Shown: positions 15,755 through 24,205 of the stretch, in pieces
Layout of the letters: each line of letters begins with the position of its first letter
Numbering within the stretch: the stretch's first letter is position 1
Assembly (NCBI RefSeq): GCF_913053745.1
Contig: NZ_CAJXGF010000014.1
Coordinates: forward strand, 1-47,483
Source: an uncultured Nitratireductor sp.
GTDB taxonomy: Bacteria > Pseudomonadota > Alphaproteobacteria > Rhizobiales > Rhizobiaceae
Direction: 5' to 3'
Length of the DNA: 47,483 nucleotides
The notes under the pieces: generated by a model
Seen by the model: only the letters and a program-made list of their open reading frames with translations
Databases searched by the model: none
Told to the model about the DNA's origin: nothing
Made by a program: the position numbers and the translations under genes

Positions 15755-16164
15755 ATTTCTCAACGACTGACAATAGTTTTGTTCATCTCGTTTCTCCGTC
15801 AATGTTCCACACACACTCAAGTCGAGAGCAGCCGGCCTCTGGGAGTTTCATCCAGGTCGATGGACGAGCGAGAAAGGAGTCCTTATCTCCCCAAGAAAGC
15901 AATTTCCTCCGGATGCACGAACGTTAACAACAAAAACGCCCGAACCTGCGGTGGCGGAAGGTGCACAAAATCACGCGAACTTGCCGGGGTCCTTCATTAC
16001 ATTGAATCCGCTGCTTGGAGCCTCTGATCAGTTTACGTCTTGACGAGGTACCAAGCGCTTAGTAACTACATAACGTCTGTTATGTTATTTCATTAAGAAA
16101 TGCAACAAGACGCACTGCTGTTTTCATTCGTCCTTGTTCCCGGTCCCAACATCCCAGCGCTTCT
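15755..16164. other. Divergent intergenic region between the two ABC importers
   Basis: About 410 bases with no gene. It must hold the promoters for both importer operons. I find no second riboswitch reading toward the right-hand operon. Its right part contains the inverted repeats described at 16068-16085 and an ATTTC-attaa-GAAAT repeat at about 16087-16101. Confidence 0.5.
16068..16085. promoter_or_regulatory. Perfect inverted repeat upstream of the right-hand importer
   Basis: ACATAAC-gtct-GTTATGT, a 7-4-7 palindrome about 80 bases before the permease ATG, with a second A/T-rich repeat just after it. The shape suits a metal-responsive repressor site (Fur/Zur/Mur class), which would fit an importer operon without riboswitch control. 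The regulator is not identifiable from the sequence. Confidence 0.5.
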
Positions 16165-17268
16165 ATGACGACGTCGATATCACCGCCGGCCACAAACGTT
16201 GATGACCGCCAGTCCCGAGTGTTCCCAATCAGCAAAAGAGTGAACATGAACATAGGCGCGGTGGTCCTCGCCTTGTTTTTGATGGCGTCGATCCTGGTTG
16301 CCATCGGTCTGGGCTCGGCGGTGATCTATCCTCAGGACACTGTGCGCTATATCTGGGCAGCATTGACTGGTGGTCAGATATCTGCAGACGAGATTACACG
16401 CTATCAGATCATCTGGCAGATCCGCACACCTCGCGTCCTTTTGGCGGCCGTGGTGGGAGCGGGGCTAAGCGTGGTCGGCGTTGCGATTCAGGCTTTGGTG
16501 CGGAATGCACTGGCAGATCCGTTCATTCTCGGTGTTTCCTCGGGCGCATCCGTGGGTGCGGTCCTGGTCAACACATTTGGAACTCTCGGGTTTTTAGGGA
16601 TCTATGCAGTATCTGGTGGAGCATTCGTCGGTGCTCTGGTTGCCACGATCCTGGTTTATGGCGTCGCCTATGGGCGCACGGGCGTAACGCCCTTGCGGCT
16701 GGTCTTGACGGGTGTTGCCTTGAGCCTTGGCTTTCAGGCGGCAATGAGCCTCGTGATATATTATGTTCCCACAAGCGAAGCGACCAGCGCCGTCCTGTTC
16801 TGGACCATGGGAAGTTTCGGCGCCGCAACGTGGGGCAGTTTGCCAATCTCCGCATTGATCGTGTTGATTGGAATTGTCACTCTTCACCGCACCAGCCGCG
16901 CGCTCGATATCATGACGTTCGGGGATGAGGCCGCCGCAAGCCTTGGTTTCGACGCCAATAGCCTGCGCCGCTGGCTGTTCGTTCTGACGGCGTTGATGAC
17001 CGGGGCCATGGTTGCGGTCAGCGGCGCCGTCGGCTTTGTCGGCTTGGTCGTGCCTCACATTGTGCGCATTCTCACAGGGGCAAGCCATGCTCGCGTTCTG
17101 CTGATCGCGCCATTCGTCGGCGGCATCTTCATGGTTCTGGTTGACCTGGTTTCCCGTACACTGGTAGCGCCCCGGGAGTTGCCCCTCGGCGTTATTACAG
17201 CCCTGGTTGGAGTTCCGGTCTTCATCGCACTCATGCGCCGGAACAACTATGCCTTCGGGGGCCATTGA
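16165..17268 (+). CDS. FecCD-family ABC transporter permease
   Basis: A 367-residue permease paralogous to the one at 13243-14283. Seen: IIWQIRTPRVLLAAVVGAGL, VVGVAIQALVRNALADPFIL, GVSSGASVGAVL, and SGAVGFVGLVVPHIVRILTG near the C-terminus. About 27 extra N-terminal residues precede the first helix, and neither the ATG at 16165 nor the in-frame ATG at 16246 (MNIGAVVLALFLM) has a clear ribosome binding site, so the start is uncertain. It forms the inner-membrane channel for a ferric-siderophore, haem or corrinoid type ligand together with the ATPase and lipoprotein encoded directly after it. Confidence 0.93.
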   Translation: MTTSISPPATNVDDRQSRVFPISKRVNMNIGAVVLALFLMASILVAIGLGSAVIYPQDTVRYIWAALTGGQISADEITRYQIIWQIRTPRVLLAAVVGAGLSVVGVAIQALVRNALADPFILGVSSGASVGAVLVNTFGTLGFLGIYAVSGGAFVGALVATILVYGVAYGRTGVTPLRLVLTGVALSLGFQAAMSLVIYYVPTSEATSAVLFWTMGSFGAATWGSLPISALIVLIGIVTLHRTSRALDIMTFGDEAAASLGFDANSLRRWLFVLTALMTGAMVAVSGAVGFVGLVVPHIVRILTGASHARVLLIAPFVGGIFMVLVDLVSRTLVAPRELPLGVITALVGVPVFIALMRRNNYAFGGH

Positions 17269-17270
17269 GC

Positions 17271-18062
17271 ATGGACCTCAGGCTCGACGGTGTCTCGGTC
17301 GACATCAATGGAAAGCTCCTCGTCGACTCGTTGAGTCTGGACGTGCCCCGCGGGCAGATCGTGGGTCTTGTCGGTCCGAACGGCTCTGGAAAGTCGACGG
17401 CCCTGAGGTGCATCTATCGGTCACTGCGCCCCAGCCGGGGTGCCGTCTGGATCGATGGCCAGAATATGCGCTCTCTCTCTTTGCGCGCCAATGCGCAGTC
17501 GCTTGCGGCGCTCACACAGGAAGCCACTTCCGACCTCGATTTCACCGTCGCCGAGATCGTTGCCCTCGGTCGGGCACCTCATCTGCGTGGCAACGAAAGG
17601 CTTTCGCAACGCGAAGAGCGCCTGTGCCTTGAGGCGATGGAGCAGATGGATGTCCTCCATCTCGCCGGGCGCGGCATGCTGAGCCTTTCGGGAGGCGAAC
17701 GCCAACGCGTTATGATCGCGCGCGCGCTTGTTCAGGAACCGAAGGTTCTGGTTCTGGACGAGCCGACCAATCATCTCGATATGCGACATCAGATCGAATT
17801 GCTTTCCCTTCTGCGACGCTCCGGCTTGACGGTTCTCGTTGTCCTGCATGACCTCAATCTTGCGGCGGCAAGCTGTGACTGGATCGGCGTGCTTTCTGAC
17901 GGTGCTCTCCACTGCGCCGGCACGCCCCGTGAGATTTTGACTGCTCCGATGATCCGCGAAGTCTTTGGCATCGACGTCAGCATCGTGGATCATCCACTGA
18001 GCGGCCAACCGCAACTTTTTTACACTCTCCCAACGCAGCAATCTCAGGAGCATACTCAATGA
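17271..18062 (+). CDS. ABC transporter ATP-binding protein (FecE/FhuC type)
   Basis: A 263-residue ATPase with Walker A GPNGSGKST, Q-loop ALTQEAT, signature LSGGERQRVMIARALVQ, Walker B VLVLDEPTNHLD and the switch His in VVLHDLNLA. The ATG at 17271 lies two bases after the permease stop; a TTG at 17265 overlapping that stop is an alternative start. Its stop overlaps the ATG of the binding-protein gene (ATGA). It energises the second chelate importer of this window. Substrate unknown. Confidence 0.93.
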   Translation: MDLRLDGVSVDINGKLLVDSLSLDVPRGQIVGLVGPNGSGKSTALRCIYRSLRPSRGAVWIDGQNMRSLSLRANAQSLAALTQEATSDLDFTVAEIVALGRAPHLRGNERLSQREERLCLEAMEQMDVLHLAGRGMLSLSGGERQRVMIARALVQEPKVLVLDEPTNHLDMRHQIELLSLLRRSGLTVLVVLHDLNLAAASCDWIGVLSDGALHCAGTPREILTAPMIREVFGIDVSIVDHPLSGQPQLFYTLPTQQSQEHTQ

Positions 18063-19054
18063 CGGCTGCCATTTCTCTTGTACGGCTACTTGTGCCGCTT
18101 TCCGCCATGTGCCTGATTGTTGCCGGCTGTGGTGCGGAGGTTGAAGATTCCGAGGCTGAAGCCCGTTCCGTAAGCGTCAAACGCTGCGGAGAGGATGTGG
18201 AATATACCATTCCCCAGCGCACTGTGGCCTATGAAGGAGGAAGCGCGGACAAGCTTTTTGTACTCGGCTTGACGGACCATGTGCTTGGCTACGTCATGCC
18301 GCCTGCCAATCCGCCGGTGTCCGAGTCGCCATGGGCGGAGGAATACAAGAAAGTCGAATTTCTCGGTGACGATTTGCTCAATCGTGAGCTCGTTGTCGAT
18401 GCCAATGCCGATTTCGTTGTCGCCGGCTGGAATTCGGGTTTCGCCGACCAGCGAGGCATTACGCCTGAAATCCTCGATAGGCTCGGGATCATGAGCTTCA
18501 TGCATACCGAGTCTTGTTTCAACTACCCCAACTACCCGGAGCACGTCGAACCTTTCGAGGCGCTGTTCACCGATATGCTACGGCTAGGGAAAATCTTTGA
18601 TGTTGAGGATCGTGCTGCGGAGGTGGTTTCCGACATGCGCAGACGGGTTGACGCCGTGCAAGAACAGATTCCCGACCGCGAGCCTGTTCCGGTTTTTCTT
18701 TATGATTCAGGTGAGGACCAACCTTTCACTGCAGCAAATCAGGTGCCACCGAACGAGATCATCAGCCGGGCCGGGGGGCGCAATATCTTCGATGAGGTAG
18801 AGGCGCGCTGGACGCGTGTCAGTTGGGAGTCTGTGGTCCAGGCGGAGCCAGAAGTGATCGTCATTCTCGATTACGGCGACAAACCCGCCGAGGAGAAGAT
18901 TGCTTTCCTGAAATCGAACCCGATGCTCGCAACACTGCCTGCCATTCTCAATGACAGGTTCTTTATCCTGAACTTCAATGAAGGGATAAGTGGTCCGCGC
19001 AATATTGATGGGCTGGAGAAATTCGCTGCGTATATGCGTTCTTTGGTATTCTAG
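18059..19054 (+). CDS. ABC transporter substrate-binding lipoprotein (FepB/BtuF-like)
   Basis: A 331-residue binding protein with a lipoprotein leader: lipobox IVAGC with Cys24 as the lipidated residue, so it is tethered to a membrane. The body follows the class III fold: SADKLFVLGLTDHVLGYV, a backbone helix around DVEDRAAEVVSDMRRRV, and TRVSWESVVQAEPEVIVIL in the second lobe. It resembles the protein at 14280-15290 in the early RCGEDVEYTI / NCGVDLTF stretch, the mid-protein Cys (TESCFNY / PADCWQ) and the VSWES motif. Gene order here (permease, ATPase, binding protein) differs from the left operon. No riboswitch precedes it, so the ligand may be another chelate. Confidence 0.9.
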   Translation: MTAAISLVRLLVPLSAMCLIVAGCGAEVEDSEAEARSVSVKRCGEDVEYTIPQRTVAYEGGSADKLFVLGLTDHVLGYVMPPANPPVSESPWAEEYKKVEFLGDDLLNRELVVDANADFVVAGWNSGFADQRGITPEILDRLGIMSFMHTESCFNYPNYPEHVEPFEALFTDMLRLGKIFDVEDRAAEVVSDMRRRVDAVQEQIPDREPVPVFLYDSGEDQPFTAANQVPPNEIISRAGGRNIFDEVEARWTRVSWESVVQAEPEVIVILDYGDKPAEEKIAFLKSNPMLATLPAILNDRFFILNFNEGISGPRNIDGLEKFAAYMRSLVF

Positions 19055-19119
19055 AGGGTTCTGAAGTCAGTCGAATTCCGATGTTTTTTGCATAATTGCG
19101 GATAAGCAGACGGGTAAAA

Positions 19120-19154
19120 TAGAGCGGTTTTCCCTGAAACGGCGAACCGCTCTA
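19120..19154. repeat. Intergenic palindrome, terminator-like on the minus strand
   Basis: TAGAGCGGTT ... AACCGCTCTA, a perfect 10-bp stem with a 15-base loop. ATTTT follows the stem on the minus strand and AAAAAC on the plus strand, so only minus-strand transcripts would get a U-tract. It resembles the short palindromic elements common between rhizobial genes. It lies 65 bases after the lipoprotein gene. Confidence 0.6.
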
Positions 19155-19534
19155 AAAACGGCACTCATCTGATCTAGGCTTGCCAGAATGTTCCGATCTT
19201 GGCGAGACGACTTGAACTGTCTCACAATTTTCTCTCGTTTCTAGGTTGCGCCCACGGTACGCGGCAGACGATGAACGATGTCTGGCAAGCGAGATGATCA
19301 TTGCTTCCTGCCGCTAAAATGACCATGACATTGCCAATCCGGTTCTGTTCGTACACGGCAAGAACAACTCCCGCTGTCCATCGGGGACCGGCAAGCACTT
19401 CCAGCTGTGATCGCGAAAGCAAAGTTGCCCGAGCTGCCGGGCCAGGGGCGCGAGTTTCTGCCCCGATTTCGGCCATCGTGGAAAACATGGCATAACACAT
19501 GCAGCCATCCGCGAGAGCGAATGTTACCGCAGGC
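19155..19534. other. Intergenic, nothing recognised
   Basis: About 380 bases between convergent genes. A 92-codon frame on the minus strand (19222-19500) and shorter plus-strand frames exist, but none shows a domain or ribosome binding site. Confidence 0.4.
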
Positions 19535-19846
19535 TCATGAAGGGGCCGGCACGGATGCCATGGAGTACAGTTTTATGTCCATGTTCTCGGACAGGACCTC
19601 GTCCTTGCGGGCAATGAAGTTCTCCAGATACGGCATCTTGAAATGGGCATCGAGCGCAGCCTTCGAAACCCAGTTCTCATAGAGCATCCAGACCGATCCA
19701 TCGTCATTCAGCCGGTGAAGATCGTAGTTGATGCAACCCGGCTCCGTGCGGGTCGGCTCGACCAGTGCGGTAAGACGCCGGCCTAACTCTTCCTCTTGCC
19801 CTGCCTTGGCCTTGATATGCGCAATGAGTGTTACCTGCTCTGACAT
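19535..19846 (-). CDS. Putative quinol monooxygenase (ABM superfamily, YgiN-like)
   Basis: A 103-residue protein of the antibiotic biosynthesis monooxygenase (dimeric alpha/beta barrel) family. Seen: VTLIAHIKAKAGQEEELGRR at the start, EPGCINYDLHRLNDDGSVW in the middle, and MLYENWVSKAALDAHFKMPY, the typical E-x-W...L..H pattern near the active site. These enzymes oxidise quinols or similar compounds with O2 and no cofactor. The ATG at 19846 has GGAG seven bases upstream and is preferred to the ATG at 19858. It follows a second, secreted ABM protein by 58 bases, and both are divergent from a LysR regulator. Confidence 0.9.
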   Translation of the reverse strand: MSEQVTLIAHIKAKAGQEEELGRRLTALVEPTRTEPGCINYDLHRLNDDGSVWMLYENWVSKAALDAHFKMPYLENFIARKDEVLSENMDIKLYSMASVPAPS

Positions 19847-19904
19847 TTGATACTCCATTCCATTCAGGTGGTGTTTCGCCGCGCGTAGCGCCGGCGGGCG
19901 CCAC

Positions 19905-20366
19905 TCAGCCGCAGTCGGCGGGCATGTTGTCTTGAGACTTTGCCGCTACCTGTTCCCTTGGTGCGGGATCGAGATCCGAGATGAAGCGGAGACCGCCTTC
20001 GGTCACAGGGCGCACGAGCGTCCTGTCGAACATCTCAAAGAGCGCCTTGGTGTAGGGTTGCTCGAAATGGCGCTCGAGCGCCTCGGTATCCCGCCAGATT
20101 TCGTAAAGGACGTAGTCGTTTTGCTGGTCGACGACTTTGTGGATATTGAAGGCCACATTGCCCGGCTCCGACCGAGAGCATGTGACAGAGCGCCGGAAAT
20201 ATTCCTCGAACTCCGTTTCCGAACCTTCTTTCACCTCGAAATCGACGATCAGAACGACCTCGCCGTTTTCGTTGGTTGGTTCAATGGCGATCTGGGCTTG
20301 GGCTGGATGGATTGCCGCAGACAGGGCGAGTGCGATGCCAGTGGCGAATAGACGAAGATTATGCAT
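19905..20366 (-). CDS. Exported ABM-family (antibiotic biosynthesis monooxygenase-like) protein
   Basis: A 153-residue protein with a Sec signal peptide (MHNLRLFATGIALALSAAIH then PAQAQ), so it should act in the periplasm. The mature part is an ABM domain: VVLIVDFEVKEGSETEFEEY, EPGNVAFNIHKVVDQQNDYV and LYEIWRDTEALERHFEQPY. The ATG at 20366 follows AGAGA by about eight bases; the longer open frame upstream belongs to a decayed SDR gene in another reading. An exported ABM protein paired with a cytosolic one suggests that both handle the same quinone-like compound, but this is inference. Probably transcribed from the LysR-controlled divergent promoter. Confidence 0.85.
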   Translation of the reverse strand: MHNLRLFATGIALALSAAIHPAQAQIAIEPTNENGEVVLIVDFEVKEGSETEFEEYFRRSVTCSRSEPGNVAFNIHKVVDQQNDYVLYEIWRDTEALERHFEQPYTKALFEMFDRTLVRPVTEGGLRFISDLDPAPREQVAAKSQDNMPADCG

Positions 20367-20412
20367 GAACTTATTCTCTTTGATGGGGTTGGGATTTGGT
20401 AAGCCTGTCGTA

Positions 20413-20520
20413 TCAAGCGATGCTGTAGCCGCCGTCGGCGAGCAGCCCATGACCCGAGACGAACGAGGCATCGGCGGTTCCGCCCCGTCTTTGCCGGGTG
20501 CTCTATATTTTATGGTCCAT
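20413..20520 (-). pseudogene. Remnant of a short-chain dehydrogenase (start codon and C-terminus only)
   Basis: On the minus strand ATG 20520, preceded by GGAGGTGA, encodes MDHKI and then hits TAG. In the same frame the sequence ends with TADASFVSGHGLLADGGYSI and Ala-stop, the standard C-terminus of a classical SDR (the GHxLxVDGGY pattern). About 210 central codons are missing. This was the first gene after the divergent LysR promoter. Confidence 0.82.
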
Positions 20521-20633
20521 TCACCTCCGGCCGGTTGCTACGTGTCTTCGCCGCGGAAGGGTGTGCCGACATCGGCCGTCCTCCGCTCCGCAGGCGTCGA
20601 TCCAGAACGTGGCAGTTGGCGAATTTTTCTTCT

Positions 20634-20651
20634 ATCCATATAATATTGGAT
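20634..20651. promoter_or_regulatory. Candidate LysR operator
   Basis: ATCCA-tataatat-TGGAT, a perfect dyad of the T-N11-A kind, 23 bases before the LysR start and between it and the SDR remnant. It overlaps a likely -10 region (TATAAT). Confidence 0.55.
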
Positions 20652-20674
20652 GATATGATGAATGAGTTTCATTA

Positions 20675-21595
20675 ATGAAGCCGACCGAAGTCTCTGATCT
20701 GATGGCTTTCGTCGCAGTGGCCAAGCGGCGCAGTTTTCGCAAGGCGGCCGTCGATCTGGCCATCACACCGTCAGCAATCAGTCATCGGATCCGCACCCTT
20801 GAGGACCGGCTCGGTGTCCGCCTTCTCAACAGGACGACACGCAGCGTTGCGCCGACCTCCGCGGGGCAGAGGCTGCTCAAGCAGTTGCATTCCGCATTCG
20901 AAAGTCTCGAAGGCGCGCTCGACGCGGTGAATGACTTTCGTGATCAGCCGGCAGGCACGCTGCGGCTGAATGCGCCCCATCTGGCGGTCGACGTGATCCT
21001 CGCTCCGATCATGAAGCCATTCCTTCAGGCATACCCCGACATCCACCTGGAAATATCCGCCAATGACGGTTTGGTCGACATTGTCGCCGAAGGATACGAC
21101 GCAGGCATTCGGTTCGGCGAACGGCTGCAACAGGACATGATCGCCATGAAACTTGGTCCGCAGCAGCGCGACGCGATTGTGGCCTCGCCGGAATACTTCT
21201 TGAAGAACCCGGAACCGAAGATCCCGGAAGATCTCGCGGGACACGCCTGCATCGGCTACCGGTTCCCCGGAGGTGAACTCTATGCTTGGGAGTTCGCGAA
21301 AGGCGAAAAGGAGATCGAGATCGATGTCCAGGGGCCGCTGACGTTGGACAGCCAGCGGACCAGTCTGCGCGCAGCGTCTGAGGGGCTCGGTATAGCCAAT
21401 GTACTGGAAAGCCTGGCAAGGCCACTTCTGAACGACGGACGCGTCGTGCGCGTGCTGGATGACTGGTGCCCATCCTATCCGGGACTGTTTCTCTACTACC
21501 CAAGCCGTCGCCGCATGCCTTCACCATTGCGCGCCTTTGTCGATTTCACCAGATCCTTGGATGACATGCAGCATCTGCTGATGGGTGGCGTCTGA
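20675..21595 (+). CDS. LysR-family transcriptional regulator
   Basis: A 306-residue LysR protein. The winged HTH lies in residues 5-65 (SFRKAAVDLAITPSAISHRIRTLEDRLGVRLLNRTTRSV) and the co-inducer domain at about 90-300. The subgroup is that of AaeR/PcaQ-unlike DsdC-neighbours often divergent from reductases: FRDQPAGTLRLNAPHLA, EGYDAGIRFGERLQQDMIA. It is divergent from the SDR remnant and the two ABM genes and most likely controls them through the dyad at 20634-20651. It closely resembles the LysR protein at 41470-42363 in domain wording (YDAGIRxGERLxxDMIA), which also faces an SDR gene. The inducer is unknown. Confidence 0.92.
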   Translation: MKPTEVSDLMAFVAVAKRRSFRKAAVDLAITPSAISHRIRTLEDRLGVRLLNRTTRSVAPTSAGQRLLKQLHSAFESLEGALDAVNDFRDQPAGTLRLNAPHLAVDVILAPIMKPFLQAYPDIHLEISANDGLVDIVAEGYDAGIRFGERLQQDMIAMKLGPQQRDAIVASPEYFLKNPEPKIPEDLAGHACIGYRFPGGELYAWEFAKGEKEIEIDVQGPLTLDSQRTSLRAASEGLGIANVLESLARPLLNDGRVVRVLDDWCPSYPGLFLYYPSRRRMPSPLRAFVDFTRSLDDMQHLLMGGV

Positions 21596-21710
21596 CGGCA
21601 GGAGGTTGTCGCTAACCTATACGCTTTCAATGGGGACCAACTCTTCTCAACAGGCACAGGATTGCTACTTCCCTCGAGATGCTGGGCAAATCCCTTCGGT
21701 ACATTCGCAT

Positions 21711-22514
21711 CTATGTGTCTGCTCCGATGGTTTCGAACAGCACAACCATTCGCAGGTGACGGTGTTCGTCGATGGTCATGATCTCTTGATCGAACTGTCG
21801 GACGCTTGTCTCGTCCGCAATGGTGGTCGGCCCACGAACCGGCCGGTTATCTTGCCTTTGGCGCCACCAGCCTCGGAAATCTGGCGAAAGCTTCTCCAGT
21901 TCTTCAATAAGTTGGAGCATAATGGGATCTTCGGGAACGAGAGCCAGGTCGTGCCGGAGCGCCTCGACAAATCCTGGCGCTTCGTCTCGCCACGCGGGCA
22001 GGCGGCGACGCAACTCCGGATCGGAGAAAACCATGCGAAGCAGGCTCCGATCCGAGGCGCCTTTCTCCGAGAAGCTGAATAGCCTGTCGGCGGCTGTGTT
22101 CCAGGCAATGATGTCCCACCGTAGATTCAAGGCATAGGCTGGCCGGTTCTCGATCTCGTCCATAAGCTTTTGCACGAGAGGAGAGACAGCGTCCCATTGA
22201 TAGGCCTCAGCAGGTGGCGGGCGGCGATGCGCGAGGACAAAAAGATGACAGCATTCCGCATCGTCGAGCTTCAGAACCTTCGCGAGTCTCAGAAGGAAAT
22301 CCTCCGAAACGCCAATCTCCCGACCCTGTTCCAGCCACGTGTACCAGGTGAGGCCGACCCCGGCGAGCGCAGCCACTTCCTCCCGGCGCAAACCGGGGGT
22401 CCGTCGCCGTCCGCCGCTCGGCAGGCCGACGTCGGCTGGTCGCAGTCTCTCTCTGTGTCGGCGCAGAAATTCGGCGAGGTCCAGCCTGGTGCGCTCAAGG
22501 GATCGGGGCGGCAT
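21711..22514 (-). CDS. XRE-type HTH regulator with MmyB-like ligand-binding domain
   Basis: A 267-residue regulator. Residues 10-85 hold an XRE-like helix-turn-helix (LAEFLRRHRERLRPADVGLP, GLRREEVAALAGVGLTWYTW, LEQGREIGVSEDFLLRLAKV). Residues 105-260 hold the MmyB-like PAS-type domain (PAYALNLRWDIIAWNTAADR), which may bind fatty acids or other hydrophobic ligands. It is divergent from the DHA2 efflux gene with only 90 bases between starts, so it likely represses or activates that pump in response to a substrate. AAGG precedes the ATG at a rather long distance of about ten bases. Confidence 0.9.
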   Translation of the reverse strand: MPPRSLERTRLDLAEFLRRHRERLRPADVGLPSGGRRRTPGLRREEVAALAGVGLTWYTWLEQGREIGVSEDFLLRLAKVLKLDDAECCHLFVLAHRRPPPAEAYQWDAVSPLVQKLMDEIENRPAYALNLRWDIIAWNTAADRLFSFSEKGASDRSLLRMVFSDPELRRRLPAWRDEAPGFVEALRHDLALVPEDPIMLQLIEELEKLSPDFRGWWRQRQDNRPVRGPTTIADETSVRQFDQEIMTIDEHRHLRMVVLFETIGADT

Positions 22515-22520
22515 CGTCTA

Positions 22521-22533
22521 TTACCTTTAGTAA
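22521..22533. promoter_or_regulatory. Candidate operator between the XRE regulator and the efflux gene
   Basis: TTAC-cttta-GTAA dyad seven bases upstream of the regulator ATG. GTAACA (22530-22535) recurs as a direct repeat at 22553-22558. Position in the 90-base divergent gap suggests regulator binding; no experimental consensus is known to me. Confidence 0.4.
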
Positions 22534-22604
22534 CAGCATAAAGTGCTAAATTGTAACATCTTATAGATCATTGGATATCTGCCGCCAATCGCACAGGAGG
22601 CAGC

Positions 22605-24182
22605 ATGACTTTCGAAACCGACCAACATCATACCGGTGTTTCGCAGCCATTCACGATGAGCGAAACGACAGCCAGCCGAAAGAAGGCCGGACCGATCGAA
22701 TGGGCCGGTTTAGCGGTGCTCGCGCTGCCGACCGCGCTTCTCGGGCTTGACATGACGCTGCTCTATCTGGCCTTGCCCGCGCTGGCCGAAGACCTGCGGC
22801 CAAGCAGCACGCAGGCCCTGTGGATTATGGACGCCTATGGTTTCATGATCGCCGGGTTCCTGATCACAATGGGAACCTTGGGTGACCGCATCGGCCGAAG
22901 GCGATTGCTGATGATCGGAGCCATTGCGTTTGGCGCCGCTTCGGTTCTGGCTGCGTTCTCCCCCACCGCAAACACACTGATTGCCGCCCGGGCGGTGCTT
23001 GGCGTGGCTGGCGCAACCCTCATGCCGTCGACGCTGGCGCTGATCAGCAACATGTTCCTTCAGCCGAGCCAGCGTGCGCTGGCAATTGGAGTGTGGGCCA
23101 CGATGTTCGCCCTCGGCATGGCCCTCGGACCACTCGTCGGCGGAATCCTCCTCTCACATTTTTGGTGGGGATCCGCCTTCCTCGTCGCGCTTCCGGTCGT
23201 CGCCATCGTGCTGATCGCCGGACCGTGGCTTCTGCCGGAATATCGCGCGCCGGTCAGTGGCCGGTTCGATTTGCTCAGTGTAGCGCTATCGCTGGCTGCG
23301 ATCCTGCCGGTGGTTTACTTCGTCAAGGAAAGTGCAAAGACCGGTCTCACGCCTGTTCCAATACTGGTCCTGATGACCGGTGTCGTCTGCGGTGCGATCT
23401 TCGTCAAGAGACAGCGCATCTTGTCGAGCCCGCTGCTCGACGTCCGGCTGTTCCGCAACGGCACGTTCAGTGCCGCGCTCGGCATATTGCTCTTCGGGCT
23501 GGTCGGTGTCGGAGGCGCCATGCTGTTGGTCACCCAGTATCTTCAACTCGTTCTCGACCTACCGCCGGTCATCGCCGGCCTGTGGATGGGACCTCCCGCC
23601 TTCATGATGATCGTGGCCGGTATCGGTGCGCCGCTTCTGGCACGCAATATACGTCCAGCCTTCGTGATGGCCGGATCATTGGCACTTTCTGCAGTCGGCT
23701 ACCTGCTCCTCGCAATGCTTCCCTGGATGCCCGGTCTCACTCCTGTCACGATCGGTTACGCGCTCGTCTATCTAGGGCTGGGTACAATCGCGGCGCTGGG
23801 CACCGACCTGGTCGTGGGAGCAACTCCGCCGGAAAAGGCCGGCTCGGCCTCGGCCATGTCGGAAACGGTCCAGGAATTGGGCATAGCCCTCGGTGTTGCT
23901 TTGTTCGGGAGTCTGACCACGCTTGTTTATCGTGAGGCGATATTCGACCGCATATCAAAGAACCTGCCGCAAGATGTTTCAGCAGCGTTCGCGGACAGTT
24001 TGTGGGCGGCGTCGACGATTGCCACTCCGGTGGCGAAAGATCTCATCGTTGACGCCAAGGCTTCTTTCGTTTCGGGGATGAGTGCTTCCGCTGCGGTAGC
24101 GGCGGTCGGTGTTGCGCTGCTCTCGGTCCTTTGCGCCTGGACTCTGGGGCAGGCGCCGACACTCTCGGACAGCAGGAAGTGA
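22605..24182 (+). CDS. DHA2-family MFS multidrug efflux transporter (SmvA/QacA-like)
   Basis: A 525-residue, 14-helix major facilitator protein. Helix 1 carries ALLGLDMTLLYLALPALAED, the D-MT-x-LY-x-ALP signature of QacA/SmvA-type pumps. Loop 2-3 has GTLGDRIGRRRLLMIGAI and helix 5 motif C is MALGPLVGGILL. The C-terminal half has VGATPPEKAGSASAMSETVQ. It should export cationic biocides or dyes in exchange for protons at the inner membrane. AGGAGG stands right before the ATG, an excellent ribosome binding site. The divergent XRE/MmyB regulator probably controls it. Confidence 0.93.
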   Translation: MTFETDQHHTGVSQPFTMSETTASRKKAGPIEWAGLAVLALPTALLGLDMTLLYLALPALAEDLRPSSTQALWIMDAYGFMIAGFLITMGTLGDRIGRRRLLMIGAIAFGAASVLAAFSPTANTLIAARAVLGVAGATLMPSTLALISNMFLQPSQRALAIGVWATMFALGMALGPLVGGILLSHFWWGSAFLVALPVVAIVLIAGPWLLPEYRAPVSGRFDLLSVALSLAAILPVVYFVKESAKTGLTPVPILVLMTGVVCGAIFVKRQRILSSPLLDVRLFRNGTFSAALGILLFGLVGVGGAMLLVTQYLQLVLDLPPVIAGLWMGPPAFMMIVAGIGAPLLARNIRPAFVMAGSLALSAVGYLLLAMLPWMPGLTPVTIGYALVYLGLGTIAALGTDLVVGATPPEKAGSASAMSETVQELGIALGVALFGSLTTLVYREAIFDRISKNLPQDVSAAFADSLWAASTIATPVAKDLIVDAKASFVSGMSASAAVAAVGVALLSVLCAWTLGQAPTLSDSRK

Positions 24183-24205
24183 GCTTACCAAACGCTGGTG
24201 CAGCT

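Noticed and set aside
19222..19500. 92-codon minus-strand frame in the gap after the second importer
   Set aside because: No ribosome binding site, no recognisable domain, and equally long frames occur on the other strand.
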